DNA from: Plotosus lineatus
Lineage: Eukaryota; Chordata; Actinopteri; Siluriformes; Plotosidae
Length of the DNA: 64,000 nt
Assembly (NCBI GenBank): GCA_024760905.1
Contig: CM045734.1
Span: forward strand, 44,625,564 to 44,689,563
Reading direction: 5' to 3'
A program made the position numbers and the translations under genes. Each line of letters begins with the position of its first letter. The stretch's first letter is position 1. The notes beneath the pieces were generated by a model. That model was not told the DNA's origin and searched no databases. It was given only the letters and a program-made list of their open reading frames with translations. Of the stretch, positions 1-11,877 are shown in pieces.

Positions 1-95
1 ATAATTACATAATTAAAAATGCAGCATGCATGATATGAATCATGATTTAATGTCCTGAATCTGGAGTCAATTTCAAGTGATAGTGTGTGTGTGTG

Positions 96-97
<2 letters not shown>

Positions 98-172
<75 letters not shown>

Positions 173-181
173 TACACACAC
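98..181. repeat. (TA)n with (TG)n and (CA)n flanks
   Basis: A TG run at 83-97, about 30 TA units, then a CA run to 181. Both reading directions of the microsatellite are open but meaningless. Confidence 0.95.
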
Positions 182-1070
182 AGTATGTTCCGGACTATAC
201 GTCGCTCCGGAGTACAAGTTGCATTGGCCAAAAATGCTAATAAGGAATAAAAATACATATATAAGTTGCACTTGTATATGAGATTACATGTGCGAACTGG
301 TTCCTCTAACTGTGACCATCTAGCTTTTAGCCCGCGATTAGCTTTTAGCCCGCCATTAGCTTTTAGCCCACCATTAGCTTATAGCCCGTGGTTGGCTTTT
401 AGCCCGCGATGAGCTTATTGTTGTTTTCTTCATTGCAGTAATAATAATTTCTGCTTTTCTGCCCTCTGTTTGCCTTCTTTACTGTTGTGAGTATAAAAAT
501 AAGCATGTGAAATTACGTTCATTATTATTATGACGAACTTATTTATATAATAATAATTTCACTACCTGGACATGGGGATGCAACTGCACTGTTGACATGC
601 CTCTCCCTGCAGCACGTTGCTTAAGCACCCATGTGTGAGCTCGTTCCTCTAGCTGTGGCCGTCTAGCTTTTAGCCCCGATTAGCTTTTTTGTTTTTTTCA
701 TTGCACTAATAATAATCTCCACTTTTCTCCAGTCCATCACAATTTTCTCGTTCACTTGAGACTTTCTTTCTGCTGCTCGATTACCATTTTCTGCTGCATA
801 TTTCACTACTTGCAGCTTGTAATCCGCAGAATAGGATTTTCTTTTTGGTGCCATTTCTTTAGTGCTGGATGAACAGGTACTGGTACTCAAACCTAGAGTG
901 CCCTCTTGTTGTTGTGAATGTAAAAATAACAAGCATGTGAAATTCTGTCTTATTATTATGACGAACAGAATTATATGTAATAATTTCACATATAAGTCAC
1001 TCTGTAGTATAAGTCGCACTTTCAGCCAAAGTATGAAAAAAAAGTGCGACTTCTAGTCCGGAAAATACAG
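181..1070 (-). mobile_element. Tigger/pogo-like DNA transposon, degenerate copy 1
   Basis: The ends resemble each other in inverted orientation (cagtatgttccggac... and ...gtccggaaaatacag) with TA at 1071-1072. The minus strand from the ATG at 854 encodes MAPKRKSYSADYKLQVVKYA, AENGNRAAERK and VMDWRK...AMKKTKK, the N-terminal helix-turn-helix of fish Tigger/pogo-like transposases. The frame then breaks, and the region is partly duplicated inside the element. The DDE catalytic domain is absent, so it is non-autonomous. A second copy lies at 13489-14471. Confidence 0.8.
322..411 (-). repeat. 18-bp tandem repeat within Tigger-like copy 1
   Basis: Five 18-base units (agcttttagcccgcgatt type) in tandem. 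In the transposase frame they give HRGLKA, NHGL-stop-A, NGGLKA, NGGLKA, NRGLKA, followed by RWSQLEE. The sister copy has a single ANHRLKA before TWPQLEE, so the array is an expansion of one transposase hexapeptide codon block. Confidence 0.85.
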
Positions 1071-1114
1071 TATTAAAAATGCATTAATTTAAGGAGTGAC
1101 TATTTCAGGCAAGA

Positions 1115-1328
1115 CAGTGATGGCCCTGTAGTAAGGTGCTGGATTACTGACCCCAAGGTTGGGGGTATGAGCCCCACTCTCAACGGGTTGTCACTGTTCT
1201 TCCAGTGAAGCTAACTGGGTTATCAAAGGCCGGCCATGTCTCTCACTGTCTATGGTGTAAGGCATGTAAAAGAACCATTGCTGACTTTCGTCAAGAGTAG
1301 CTGCATAGCAGTCAGTGTGTTTCTGCCC
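1115..1328 (+). mobile_element. SINE-1 head with foreign tail, copy 1
   Basis: A tRNA-derived head (degenerate A box; B-box-like ggtatgagccccactc) and the SINE-1 body (gctaactgggttatcaaagg, cattgctgactttcgtcaag) are intact up to cagtgtgtttct. The sequence then switches to an unrelated tail at 1329. Confidence 0.85.
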
Positions 1329-1448
1329 TGCGATGTCATGGTAAGCTGTTCAGAGTGTACTCTACCCTCGCCCAGAGTCATCTGAGATGGGCACCAGCCT
1401 CTCTGCAACCCTAATTAGGATTAAGCAGTTCAGAAAATGAATGAATAT
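1329..1448 (+). mobile_element. Tail of DANA-like type joined to SINE-1 head
   Basis: gccctgcgatgtcatggtaa... to gattaagcagttcagaaa and (atga)n. The same module occurs at 5690-5765 (-), 28898-28980 (+), 52613-52700 (+) and 59530-59655 (-), so it is an independent mobile 3' tail. Confidence 0.8.
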
Positions 1449-1756
1449 TTCAAGCTATGCCTTCAGTCTGCACATTACAATTTTTATTTAACTTCAAGCA
1501 CTCTGTGCCATGAGAGAATTTAAGAAAGGAAGAATAGAGGCTTATAGGAAAAAAGAAATGAATGCTGGAGAGACTACAGTATATCCTTTCCGCAGTTCTA
1601 TCAAATTGACATTCAAATTGACATATTTGAAATGTTTTTTATGCTTCGAGTGTACTTTAAGACCTGAGAGGAACAAGAGAACTGGGACTCAAAGTCTTAC
1701 ACATCTAAAATATTTAGATGACCAATAGTTATTCTAATTATACTCATTTTGTGTAG

Positions 1757-1873
1757 GTGCTGTACCTGCTAGGGGCGATGTCTCTGTCCATGGCTCTTCA
1801 ACTGGATCGCCATGGTCTATGGAACCTTCTTGGCCCCAGCCTTTTCGCCTTGGGTATAATGGCGATTGCATGG
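1757..1873 (+). CDS. tmem8b: tmem8b penultimate coding exon (two transmembrane segments)
   Basis: A 117-base, phase 0-0 exon with a consensus acceptor (...tttgtgtag) and donor (gtaaga). It encodes 39 residues in two hydrophobic stretches, VLYLLGAMSLSMALQL and LWNLLGPSLFALGIMAIAW, joined by DRHG. From memory this is nearly identical to the corresponding part of vertebrate TMEM8B (also called NGX6), and it reads directly into the exon at 29496. TMEM8 proteins are multi-pass membrane proteins of the CREST superfamily, which includes PGAP6, alkaline ceramidases and PAQR receptors. TMEM8B is reported as a cell-surface adhesion or tumour-suppressor-like protein with no settled enzymatic role. PGAP6/TMEM8A is the main alternative but is recalled as less similar here. 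Upstream exons lie outside the window. Confidence 0.88.
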
Positions 1874-3078
1874 GTAAGAAGCATTTAATACACTTCTTTC
1901 CTGTAGACATGTTGTAAAGGCGTTTGGATAAAGAAAAAAAAGTTTAAAGAGAAAGTTACAGCATGGAGGTTGTCTTGTCGTGCCAGAGGACATCGATAAA
2001 ATTCAAGATGCAGGGTCAGGACTTTGGAGAATGCGTGATGTATAGGTTTATAAATTTAGAAAAATTTGGCAAACTTACTCTCCTGCTAAAAGTGGACACA
2101 GTCGTTCTTTCTGCAAGTGCTGAATCATGAAACACAAAGTTTGAAAGTGAAATTACAGAAAAATAAATAGCTCATGAATCTCTTGGTCTGAAACTCTGTG
2201 CTTGATGGTAATGTGTACCTGCTAAGTGCTCGGACTGGCCTTTCCTCATCCTGCCTGATTGCAAATGTAGCACCACATCATTTAGCTGGCTTTAATTTAC
2301 TTGGTTCAACATATGGCTCTTACTTTTCACTAGCGCTGAACATTGCAAGAAACATTTATCTTAGGTAGTGGTTATTAGCATGTCGGCTAAGATAAAACGG
2401 GGCACTGACATTACTTTATACGGGCGGTATTAGTCATGCCTTTATAGTTCCATTACCAGCCTGCTTGTTCTTTCTCTATCACAATAATGTGTTTCCTGAA
2501 GTGAGCAGATTAAAATAATGGGTGTTGGGAGAAGAGAGGACTTTCCCATCGCCCCGACACAAGACTTTGATGTGATCAGTGGCTTGAGAGAAGCCTCCCT
2601 CGAGCCGAACAGTGTGGTACATGTAAGACAGAACGGAGAATTGAGGCGAGATAAAGTGGAGAAGAGTGAACTGTGTGTTCATGAGGTGAGTCAACGGTGA
2701 TGAGCATGAATCATTCACCACATGTGGTATCCGAGCACACAGATCGATTGAGAAGGAAAGAAAGAAGGAACCAGTTACGATTCAATACACAGGAAAGAAA
2801 GCATCATCTACAGAAAGCAAAAAGTTCGACATTTTCAGTCTGTGCTTATTTTTTCTGAGTAGTTTATATGGAAATAAGGCTCGGAATAAAATGTAGGCAC
2901 AGTTGTACTCAGCTTACATTAGACATTCCATTACATAAAAATGGATGAGCTTATAAAAAAAAAAAAAAAAAAAAACGAGAAGAGGGTTTTTAAGCACTGG
3001 CGCACACTTTATGTTAAGATACAGAATATATGTAGCAGCACATGAACAAACATCAACGATGGACAGCTTTACTGTATA

Positions 3079-3556
3079 CAGGGATCCCTCACTACTTCAC
3101 ACTTTAATTCATGCGGCTTCAGTACATCGTGTTTTTTTTTTTTTTATCATTGAAATAAAAAATAAGGAAATTAAGGAAGAATAGGAGAAAGAGTTACGGA
3201 AAATGTCTCAAAAACAAGGTCAATTATCCAAAATAACCCCAAACAAACAAAACCAAAAAAACAACCCAAAACCTCCCAACAAAACTAGTTACATGTTTGT
3301 GAGGTGAGCATCTGCGTGCGTGTGTGAGCACGTGCACGTCTGTATGTGTGTGTATTTATATTTTATTTACATGTTATGCATTATTTTTAAATGTTTTATT
3401 CTTATTATAAGCACGTACAGCATTGAATATGTATTTATTGATATTATATACACATACATGTATGTATACGTTAGTCGGGGGGATCCTACTTCGCGGAATT
3501 CGGTGGTCGCGTGGGGATCTCAGTCCCAATTAACCGTGGAAAGTGAGGGATCCCTG
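3079..3556 (+). mobile_element. MITE-1 copy (Tigger-like ends, 478 bp)
   Basis: Inverted ends cagggatccctcactacttc... and ...gtgagggatccctg, flanked by TA (3077-3078 and 3557-3558). It is AT-rich with no transposase. Other copies: 8208-8668 (-), 11084-11815, 18152-18505, 31326-32146, 33680-33861, 57352-57803. TIR sequence and TA target suggest a non-autonomous Tigger/pogo derivative. Confidence 0.85.
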
Positions 3557-4410
3557 TACTCCGTTATGACAGTATATGCTATACAAGTCTTGATAGAGGT
3601 CTCTTCTGATAGGCGTCCGTGCTTTTTTCCCTTTATTTTTTGGCTTATTAACTGATTTCTCTGTGTATCTGTATCACCCGTGTGGTTATTTTAAGTAATT
3701 TAATAAGCTTAAGTTCTTTCAGACTTCTGATATTGGTGTTCCCTCCACTAACATTTATTTACTCACAATTTTTTTCTGACTAGCTGAGTTAGACTGTGTG
3801 TTTTTTTTTTTTTTTTTTTTGCAAGTCTGAGTATATGATTATTAACACAGATATCTCAAGTTCAAATCTCAGTTAATGCTAGAGCTGTCCATAGCCGGGA
3901 ATCCATGGGAGCTAATTGGCCGAGCTCTCACAGGAGGGAGGGATAACATGCGCTCACTTCCCTACCACTCACAGTGATTGCTGGCTAATAATGAGAGTCT
4001 GTGAGCTCATTTGCATGAGGAGCGGATAGTGCTTTCCCTCTGAGTGTGTTAGACCGTCCCCCAAATAAGCATGGTGCAGCAATTCGAAAAGAGGTGGGTG
4101 GCTAGCATTACATGTCACGGAGGGGACATGTGCATGGCTTTTTTGCCCCTCCCTGGACAGTAGTGGTTGTGTGATAGGGAGGGCACTACCTAATGGGTGG
4201 GAATTAGATACAACTACATTAAGGAGAAAACATGGAGGAAAGTCTCAGTTTTACTGTATGAGCATCTTTTTTGAGGTTTTCATTTCTGTTTTTAATAAAA
4301 TATTTTTCTTGTACGTGTGTGCGAGCTTTTCTCAGGCTACTCCAGTTTCTTCCCATATTCCAAAGACAAACATTTGGTTAATTGTATATTATTGATTAAC
4401 CCTAGGTGTG

Positions 4411-4724
4411 TAAGGTAAAATCTGTTGGGCTTGTTACACCCGAGCAAAGTGACCCATCAGGTCGGTGCTAATCCCCGGTTTCCATAGCATGAAGTGACCA
4501 GGAGTTCAACTCCTCGTGGATGGGACGCTAGTCCATCATAGGTTACCTTCCCAGTATTTTTACTTATTTATTTATTATTATTATTATTTGTTTTTAACTG
4601 GTACCCATTTATACTGCTGGGTGAACAGAGGCACACTTGTGGTGAAGACCTTCCCCAGGGGTCTTAGCACAGTGGGGGTCTAACTGGGATTGTGGGACAC
4701 CCTAACCACTACGCTACCGGCCCC
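4411..4724 (-). mobile_element. SINE-2 copy a (tRNA-headed)
   Basis: On the minus strand a tRNA-like head (...gtagcgtagtggttagg) is followed by the family body and ends gggtgtaacaagcccaacag. The same family occurs at 4962-5255, 11963-12272, 43786-44085, 46150-46395 (headless), 57804-57891 (fragment) and 61498-61813. Confidence 0.82.
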
Positions 4725-4961
4725 ACAATCACCCTTAGTGTGTATGAGATCATAAATGTGTGTGTGTGTGTGTGTGTGTGTGTCTGTGCGCACAAGCGCG
4801 CGCACACACACACACACAAACGCACGCACGCTCGCTCACACTCACACACACACGCTTTTAACCTTATAACAACCAATCACTATGGCCATGCAGCGACCTT
4901 ACTGTGTTTCTGGAAGTGGGCACACAGGGATCCCAAACAATTAACTGAGCCATATTCCCCG

Positions 4962-5255
4962 AGTATCGGTGGTGTAGTGGTTAGGGTGCTGGGCTCATAA
5001 TCAGGAGGTCATGGTTTCGAATCCTAGTTAGACCCACACTGTGCTAAGACCCCTGGGCAAGATCTTAACAACTGTGCCTCTGTCCACCCAGAAGTATAAA
5101 TGGGTAACAGGGAAAAATACTGCGGAGGTAACCTGCAATGGACTAATGTCCCATCCAGGAGGAGTTGAACTCCTAGTGGCTTCATGGTACAGAAACTGGG
5201 GATAAGCACCGGCCTGATAAGCCACAAGGCTCGGGTGGAAAAAGCCCAACAGATT
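4962..5255 (+). mobile_element. SINE-2 copy b
   Basis: Head with A box (ggtgtagtggttagggtg) and B box (ggtttcgaatcc), body tgctaagacccctgggcaag, 3' end ggctcgggtggaaaaagccc. A mixed TG/CA microsatellite lies just upstream at 4758-4855. Confidence 0.85.
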
Positions 5256-5689
5256 TGTTCCATGACTATGCTTGGAGATTCTTCTGCAAATGTTTTAAAA
5301 ACTGAGACAGTACAAATTTGAAGAATCTCAGCAATTCCCTCCCCTCTCTCCAATTCAAAAGAATATGAATGCATTCAGAATCAACAAATAATCTATTCAA
5401 ATTAATATAAATATGGATATGAATGTATATTATGAGGTTTTTACTTTCAAGTATTCACAGCACCCTTAGTCACTGAATGTTAGGGTCACTGTGGTTTTAA
5501 CCTCTGGGAAATAAAATACTGTATATACAAATTTATATTTTGGGAAATATTAGTGAAGATTTTTCTGAAAAATAAAGGCTATAAAAATTAATGAAAATAT
5601 AACCATACAGGTAGGTTAAGGACAAATAACATCCTATTGGTAATTATGAACTTGAGATAAATTCATTGATTAATTTTATGAAACGCTTC

Positions 5690-5768
5690 AACCTAATTAG
5701 GGTCGCCAGGAGGCTGGCAGCCATCTCAGCCGACTCTGGGCGAGGGTAGAGTACAGTGTTGTCAGCTC
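5690..5768 (-). mobile_element. DANA-like tail fragment
   Basis: gaaacgcttcaacctaatta ... gggcgagggtagagtacag, the same tail module, no head. Confidence 0.7.
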
Positions 5769-6223
5769 TTGAGATAAAGTATGAAATCATTTCGTTTTCA
5801 AGTTTAACTTCAACTTAAAAGTTACACTTATTCTCTTGAGTAATTTGCATCTATAATTTACACACTTTCTAACTCCTTACAGTCTTCAATAAAAAAAACG
5901 AAAAAAGTTAGACCTAAAATGAAATGATTTTTTTTCTTTCGTCTGGCCAGCAGCCCAGTTATTTCTGGACATAGTTTTACATTACATTTAAAGCATCCAA
6001 TCAAGTCTATATTTATATGTATAGATATTATACCCATTAGGTCATAATGCTCACTTTCTCAACATATTTCAAAGGGGACGACAGCATTTGTTGAGAGTTA
6101 ATCTTAAAATTTATATTATACATTCTATCAGTGTGCAACATCTCAGACTGATAGCTGCTTCTGAAAGATTTTATGGGTGGCTATTTGAAAAGTTTATTCG
6201 GAGGAGTATGACTTTAAACATAT

Positions 6224-6237
6224 ACACACACACACAA

Positions 6238-6307
<70 letters not shown>
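6224..6307. repeat. (CA)n/(TA)n array
   Basis: CA at 6224-6236, then TA units to 6307, abutting the LINE 5' truncation point. Confidence 0.95.
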
Positions 6308-6310
<3 letters not shown>

Positions 6311-8125
6311 TGCACCCCTCAAAGCCAAGACCGGGGAGGTGATCACGGACCAAGGCAAGCAGCTTGAACGCTGGGTGGAACATTACCTGGAGCTGTACGC
6401 AACCAAGAATGTGGTGACCGATGAAGCATTAAATTCCCTACCAAACTTACCTGTCATGGAGGATCTGGATTACCTGCCTTCAGTGGACGAACTGGGCAAC
6501 CATTGATTGTCTGGCCTGTGGAAAAGCCCCTGGAAAGTATGGCATCCCCCCTGAAGTCTTGAAGAGTGGCAAGCCAGCACTCCTGCAGCACCTCCATGAG
6601 CTGCTGTGCTTATGCTGGAAGGAAGGGTTCATCCCCCAGGATATGCGCGATGCAAGCATTATAACCCTCTACAAAAACAAGGGTGACCGCAGTGACTGTA
6701 ACAGCTACCGTGGCATCTCCCTCCTTAGCATCATAAAGAAAGTCTTTGCTCGTGTTGTCCTTACTCGCCTTCAGATTCTTGCTTCCTGGGTGTACCCAGA
6801 ATCGCAGTGTGGTTTTAGGGCAGGCCGATCCACAGTCGATATGATCTTCTCACTTCGTCAACTGCAAGAGAAGTGTCGGGAGCAGCAGAAGCCCCTGTAC
6901 ATTGCTTTCATAGACCTGACTAAAGCATTCGACCTGGTCAGCAGAAGCGGACTCTTCAGCCTCTTGCAGAAGATTGGATGTCCTCAAAGGTTACTTCAAA
7001 TCGTGACCTCTTTTCACGAGGACATGCACAGCACAGTCTGCTTCAATGGTGGGACTTCTGCAGCTTTCCCAGTGAGCAGTGGTGTGAAGCAAGGCTGCGT
7101 CCTAGCTCCGACACTCTTTGGGATATTCTCCTCGATGCTTCTTCAGTATGCCTTCTCTGACAGTGAGGAAGGGATCCATATCCACACCAGGTCAGATGGA
7201 AAATTGTTTAACATATCTCGACTGCGTGCAAAGACGAAGGTGAGGCAGGTCCTCATCCGTGAGATGCTGTTCGCGGATGACGCTGCACTGACGTCCCACA
7301 CTGAGGCTGGTCTTCAAGAGCTAGTCAATCGCCTGTTCCATGCCTGTAATGAATTCGGACTGACCATCAGCCTGAAGAAGACAAACATCCTGGCCCAGGG
7401 CACAAACACAGTCCCAAACATCAACATAAATAACACGCAGCTTGAGGTCGTGGACTCCTTCACCTACCTGGGATCCACTATCACCAACACTCTCTCTTGA
7501 CATAGAGAGCTCATGCAGAATCGGGAAAGCCGCCGCAGTGATATCCAAACTGAACAAGCGTGTATGGAGTAATGTATGGAGTAATACCCAGCTAACGGAG
7601 AACACCAAGCTACGTGTCTATCAGGCCTGTGTACTCAGCACACTCCTTTATGGCAGTGCGGCCTGGTCCAACCTTCACTGTCTCAGGCGTCTGCTCCATA
7701 TAAAATGGCAAGACAGAGTAACCAACACTGAGGTACTACAGCGTGCTGGCATGCCAAGTCTTCTCGCACTGCTGAGCCAGAGACGACTTAGGTGGTTGGG
7801 TCACGTACGGCGAATGGACGAGGGGCGCATCCCTAAAGACATGTTGTATGGAAAGCTGAGTGAGGGCTCCCGCCGCACAGGAAGACCACAGCTTCGGTAC
7901 AAGGACGTGTGCAAGCGGGACATGAAATTATCTGGCATCGACATAAACACCTGGGAAGGCACTGCTGAAACACGCCAGCTCTGGAAGACCACCGTCAACG
8001 AGGGTATCAACAAAGCTGAAATCAACAGAATAAACAAGCTAGCTGAGGAAAGAGCAAAGAGGAAAGAAAGGGTAGCCCCCATGGCTCTTCAATGCCCTTT
8101 CATATGCAATAATTGTTTAAGAAAC
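6308..8125 (+). mobile_element. Non-LTR retrotransposon (LINE), 5'-truncated, frameshifted
   Basis: A reverse-transcriptase reading frame from about 6311, first open block 6559-7500, second 7442-8125 in another frame. Motifs seen: GKAPGKYGIPPEVLK, CGFRAGRSTVDMIF, IAFIDLTKAFDLV, GVKQGCVLAPTLFGI, the catalytic box LFADDAAL, FTYLGSTI, then a C-terminal IKWQDRVTNTEVL and RRLRWLGHVRRMDEG. An in-frame stop lies near 6503, a frameshift near 7490 and a deletion near 7665. The endonuclease domain is absent. (TA)n arrays flank both ends. I do not assign a clade; it is not the same family as the RTE copies below. Confidence 0.85.
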
Positions 8126-8127
8126 TG

Positions 8128-8130
<3 letters not shown>

Positions 8131-8185
<55 letters not shown>

Positions 8186-8206
8186 TAAATATATATATAT
8201 ATATTT
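8131..8206. repeat. (TA)n array between LINE and MITE-1
   Basis: TA units with a short aaatataaat interruption. Directly borders both neighbours. Confidence 0.95.
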
Positions 8207-8207
8207 A

Positions 8208-8668
8208 CAGGGATCCACCACATCCCACGGTTAATTGGGACCGAGTTCCCCCCGCGACCACCGTTTTCTGCAAAGTAGGATCCCCCCCCCCCCCGGATGA
8301 CATATCCATACATGTATATGTGTATATAATATCAATAAATACACATTAAATGCTATAAATGCTTATAATAACAATTAAACATTCAAAAATAATGCATAAG
8401 AGGTAAATAAATAAGTACACATACATACAGATGTGCGCACACAGATGCACGTGCACACACTCAGATGCATACCTTACATAAAAATGTAAGTAGTTTTGAT
8501 GGGGGGGGGGTTGTTGTTTTTTTTATTTGTTTTTTCCATAATTGGCTTTGTTTTTGTGGCCTTTTCCTTAACTTTTTCACCTATTCTTCCATAATTTCCT
8601 TATTTTTTTTAGTTCAATGAATATTTAAAAAAAAAAAAACATGATGCACTGAAGACGCATGAATATTT
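8208..8668 (-). mobile_element. MITE-1 copy, 5' end lost
   Basis: It starts cagggatccacc next to a (TA)n array and contains the family interior in reverse orientation, with a C-run at 8281-8294. The far end stops at gcactgaagacgcatgaa, before the terminal repeat. Confidence 0.8.
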
Positions 8669-8689
8669 AATGAGGGCGACACTTTTCTC

Positions 8690-9440
8690 TGCGCTGTCGA
8701 TGACCTTCAAGGAATTAACTTTTTGTATCATCTGTCAGAATGGACCTCGCATCGTCAGGGTTACTTTTGTCCTTAATTTGGCCTTCAGTAAGAACTTCAA
8801 TGAAGTGGCTGACCGGCGATTGATGAGGGTAGAGATGGTAGTTTTATTGTTCTTGAGGAAGAAAGACTTGGCATAAAGTCTTTTGAGCATCTTCCTGGGG
8901 AGGTTTTCAAGAGTTCTCAGCATTGCCTCCTTTTCTTCAGCATCAATGCGAGGATGGCGACTTCTTCCGACGGATACCACAAATGTCGTCCAATGCCTAT
9001 CCAAAACTCTTCCATGCAACATCTCCAATGATTCTATCCAGATATAGATGAAAACTCTGGATTAAGTCCAAATCATTCTTTGGAGCATGAATTGCCAAGG
9101 AAGCCTTATGCCAATACATTATGTCGATGAAATGGACTAAGTTGGTAATTTCCCTCACTGATTGCTTCTGCTTCAGTCAGATTCAATTCAGTCAGACTTG
9201 TCTGGGCCTTGAATAAAATTATTTTGATGCAGTAAATTAGCCTTAGCCATCCACTGTGCCTGATGGTAAGCTCCTGGTGCTCGAAAATTGAATCCTGAAG
9301 TTGTGAAAAAGTGTGTGACCCTTAAATATGCAGGAATTGACTCCATTTTTGGGACAGCTACTTACAATAACAATTGGGACAAGGTAAAAATCGATCTGAA
9401 AATATTTGCTGTCAGTTCATTTTGTGAACCGCCCTGTATA
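8690..9440 (-). pseudogene. Decayed TE-like coding remnant
   Basis: Reading the minus strand from about 9290 to 8720, broken frames give blocks such as NLVHFIDIMYWHKASLAIHA and PKNDLDLIQSFHLYL, and a later open frame (9028-8735) contains LENLPRKMLKRLYAKSFF. They recall a large TE-associated protein common in fish and invertebrates, but I cannot name the family. Stops and frameshifts are frequent. Confidence 0.4.
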
Positions 9441-9449
9441 TATGATATA

Positions 9450-10020
9450 CAGTTGGCCCCCAACTTACGAAATTAATCCGTTCCAGAGCCCTTTTCGTAC
9501 AGTGGGGATTTCGTAAGTAGGGGTCGCATCTTACATGTTAAACGCCCAATTCCTTCCAAGGCTTGCACATACACCTCTCTCTCTCTCTCTCTCTCTCTCT
9601 CGCACAAGCGTGCGCTGCGGGCCACGCCCCCAAGATGTGGAATTCAAAGCGCATTCCCTGCTTGACAAACTCAACTTTAATTTGATTCCTTGAGGGATCG
9701 GAATTCCAGATGAGCTCAAATGCGCCCCACATTTATTAAACATTTACTGAATTAAAACAACTTAAAAAACTAAACTAAAAACTAAAGAGTGAAGCTTCCT
9801 TCTGTCTCTATCTGGGAAGCCAGCAAGGCGGGATGTTGAGAGACAGCCAATGAGAGAGCAACTCGCACGTCGTTTGAAATTTTGATTGGCACGTTTGAAT
9901 TTTGAATTTCTTTCCATAAGAGGGGGTTGTTTCATATCTCGGGGACGAAAACTCAAGAAAATGTTTTTTCGTAACCCGGGGATTTCATGCAAAGGGGTCT
10001 TCGTAAGTTGGGGCTGACTG
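9450..10020 (-). mobile_element. MITE-2 copy 1 (TA target, 571 bp)
   Basis: Inverted ends cagttggcccccaacttacg ... cgtaagttggggctgactg with TA at 9448-9449 and 10021-10022. The interior holds (TC)n at 9571-9600 and no transposase. A sister copy in opposite orientation is at 44725-45508, and a diverged relative at 28322-28700. The ends resemble Tigger/pogo-type MITEs. Confidence 0.85.
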
Positions 10021-10043
10021 TATATAATATATATGGCAGCAAC

Positions 10044-10155
10044 TTTAGCACGTTCTGAATACCGAGTAGCACCAGTCTTGTGTTTACATCTAGGCCCAAG
10101 TTAACATAAACAAATGCAGGATTTTGATACATCCATGCCACACACACACACACAA

Positions 10156-10234
<79 letters not shown>

Positions 10235-10293
10235 AACTTGGACCCAGATGTAAACACAAGACTGGCGCTACTCAGTATTCAGAACGTGCTGAA
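10044..10293. repeat. Inverted repeat with 63-bp arms around (CA)n(TA)n
   Basis: The left arm 10044-10106 (tttagcacgttctgaatacc ...) is the reverse complement of 10231-10293 with about five mismatches. The 124-base spacer contains CA (10138-10160) and TA (10162-10230) arrays. Confidence 0.9.
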
Positions 10294-11083
10294 TTTGCCA
10301 ACAGAGACTGATCGAAACTGCCTTGTCGAGTTTATGTCTATGCTGGGACCTTGATGACATCATCATTCTAAGATCCAGTTTTCAAATAAGTGCCCAAAAT
10401 TTTTTAAAACAGAATCAAAAATTTTACAAACAAAGATTTTAATTAAATTTTGATGCAATGAGATTCTCCTGCTGTCTCGTAATGTTATATCAAAGAAAAG
10501 AGTACAAATTTTCAGTTGTGATTATATTTTAAAAGCACCAAAAAACTGTTTTAATGCATCCCTCTCCATCAATCTAGGATTAATGTGAAAAAACCCATTC
10601 TCTTTCTACTTTCTTATGTCGGTGCATGGATTTTTTTTAAACCTTTGAATAGTTTAAATATATTGACATTTTAAAAAATAGTTTCAATTTAGCCAGATAT
10701 TTTATTCACTTAAATACTCATGCCAACTCCACAAGTGTTCACAATACCTCCCACAATAGCTAAAAACTTTCTTGGCCCAGATTTCCAAATCGCAGTCAAT
10801 AAGTACAAACTACACGGAAAGACTGAATCAGCATCTGTATTACCCTTCTAGCATACTTGTGTGACGATGTGCAGATGGCGCAATTTACATAAAATTATAG
10901 ACCACCATAAGCAGCAGTATATGTGAGGGGATAGCACTGTTTTAGAATGTTGAAAATACGGATAAGTAAGCAGTGCTGTCAGCAAAGCACAAAGCAGATT
11001 GAAATGTCAATCTGTACTGATGCGTGTTAGTAATCAGCATACCTGCATATTCAAAATCCCACCATGTTTTAGTCACTGAGATA

Positions 11084-11815
11084 CAGTGATCCCTCGCTAC
11101 TTCATGCTTCAGTTTCTGCAGATTCAGTGCATCATGGGTTTTTCAAGAACATTCATCAAAAAATTTTAAAAATGAGAAAATTAAGGAAAAATAGGGAAAA
11201 GTTAAGAAAAATGCTGCAAAACAAGGCCAATTACGCAAAAAACAAACAAACAAACAAACAAAAAAAACCCCAAACAAACAAAAACAAACAAAAAAAACAA
11301 CCCAACCCCCTCCCCCAACAAAACTACTTATATTTTTATGTGAGGTGTGCATCTGTATGTGTGTATATTTATATTTTATTTACATCTTATGCATTATTTT
11401 TTAATGTCTAATTGTTATTTTAAGCATTTATAGCATTGAATATTATTATTGCTTATATAGCGCATAATTCATACACGAATATGCTCAATGCACATGAGAC
11501 CCCAGCACTCCCTGCGCTCCAGGCACCCGTCGCCACTGTATGGCACCAGTTGTTGTGTTGTTTTATTCTTTTGATGCTGAGCACCAAGCAGGAAACAACA
11601 ACTCCCAAATTTTTAACGTCTCATGGTATGACCCGGCCGGATTCGAACTCCGACCTTCCGGAGGATAAGGCGGACGCTCTACCAATTGAGCTAAATCCCC
11701 AGAATATGCATTTATTGATATTCCTGCTAGTCGACCCTACCTCACAGAAATCTGTGGTCGCGTGGGGGGGGGGGTGTCTCGTTCCCCATTAACCACGGAA
11801 AGTGAGTGATCCCTG
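11084..11815 (+). mobile_element. MITE-1 copy split by a SINE-3 insertion
   Basis: Both ends are present (cagtgatccctcgctact ... gtgagtgatccctg) with TA on each side. The interior is interrupted at about 11443-11700 by an inverse-oriented tRNA-headed SINE. Confidence 0.87.
11443..11700 (-). mobile_element. SINE-3 copy (tRNA head, gcgctatataag tail)
   Basis: On the minus strand it opens with a good tRNA-like head (ggggatttagctcaattgg, B box ggagttcgaatcc), then a body with ttgctgcttggtgctcag-like sequence, and ends gcgctatataagcaataata. That 3' motif is seen on many metazoan tRNA SINEs. Inserted in MITE-1. Confidence 0.85.
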
Positions 11816-11877
11816 TATTATATGCTTCAGTTATTGTATTCAACTTGCATGCACATTGTCAAGTATCCGATGGTGTA

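Noticed and set aside
2479..2721. Open frames on both strands in the tmem8b intron
   Set aside because: Short, overlapping, no homology recognised, no splice signals tying them to tmem8b.
11640..11700. Cloverleaf-like tRNA sequence (minus strand)
   Set aside because: It is the head of SINE-3, followed by the SINE body rather than a tRNA gene end. The same applies to the heads of SINE-1, SINE-2 and the DANA-like copies.
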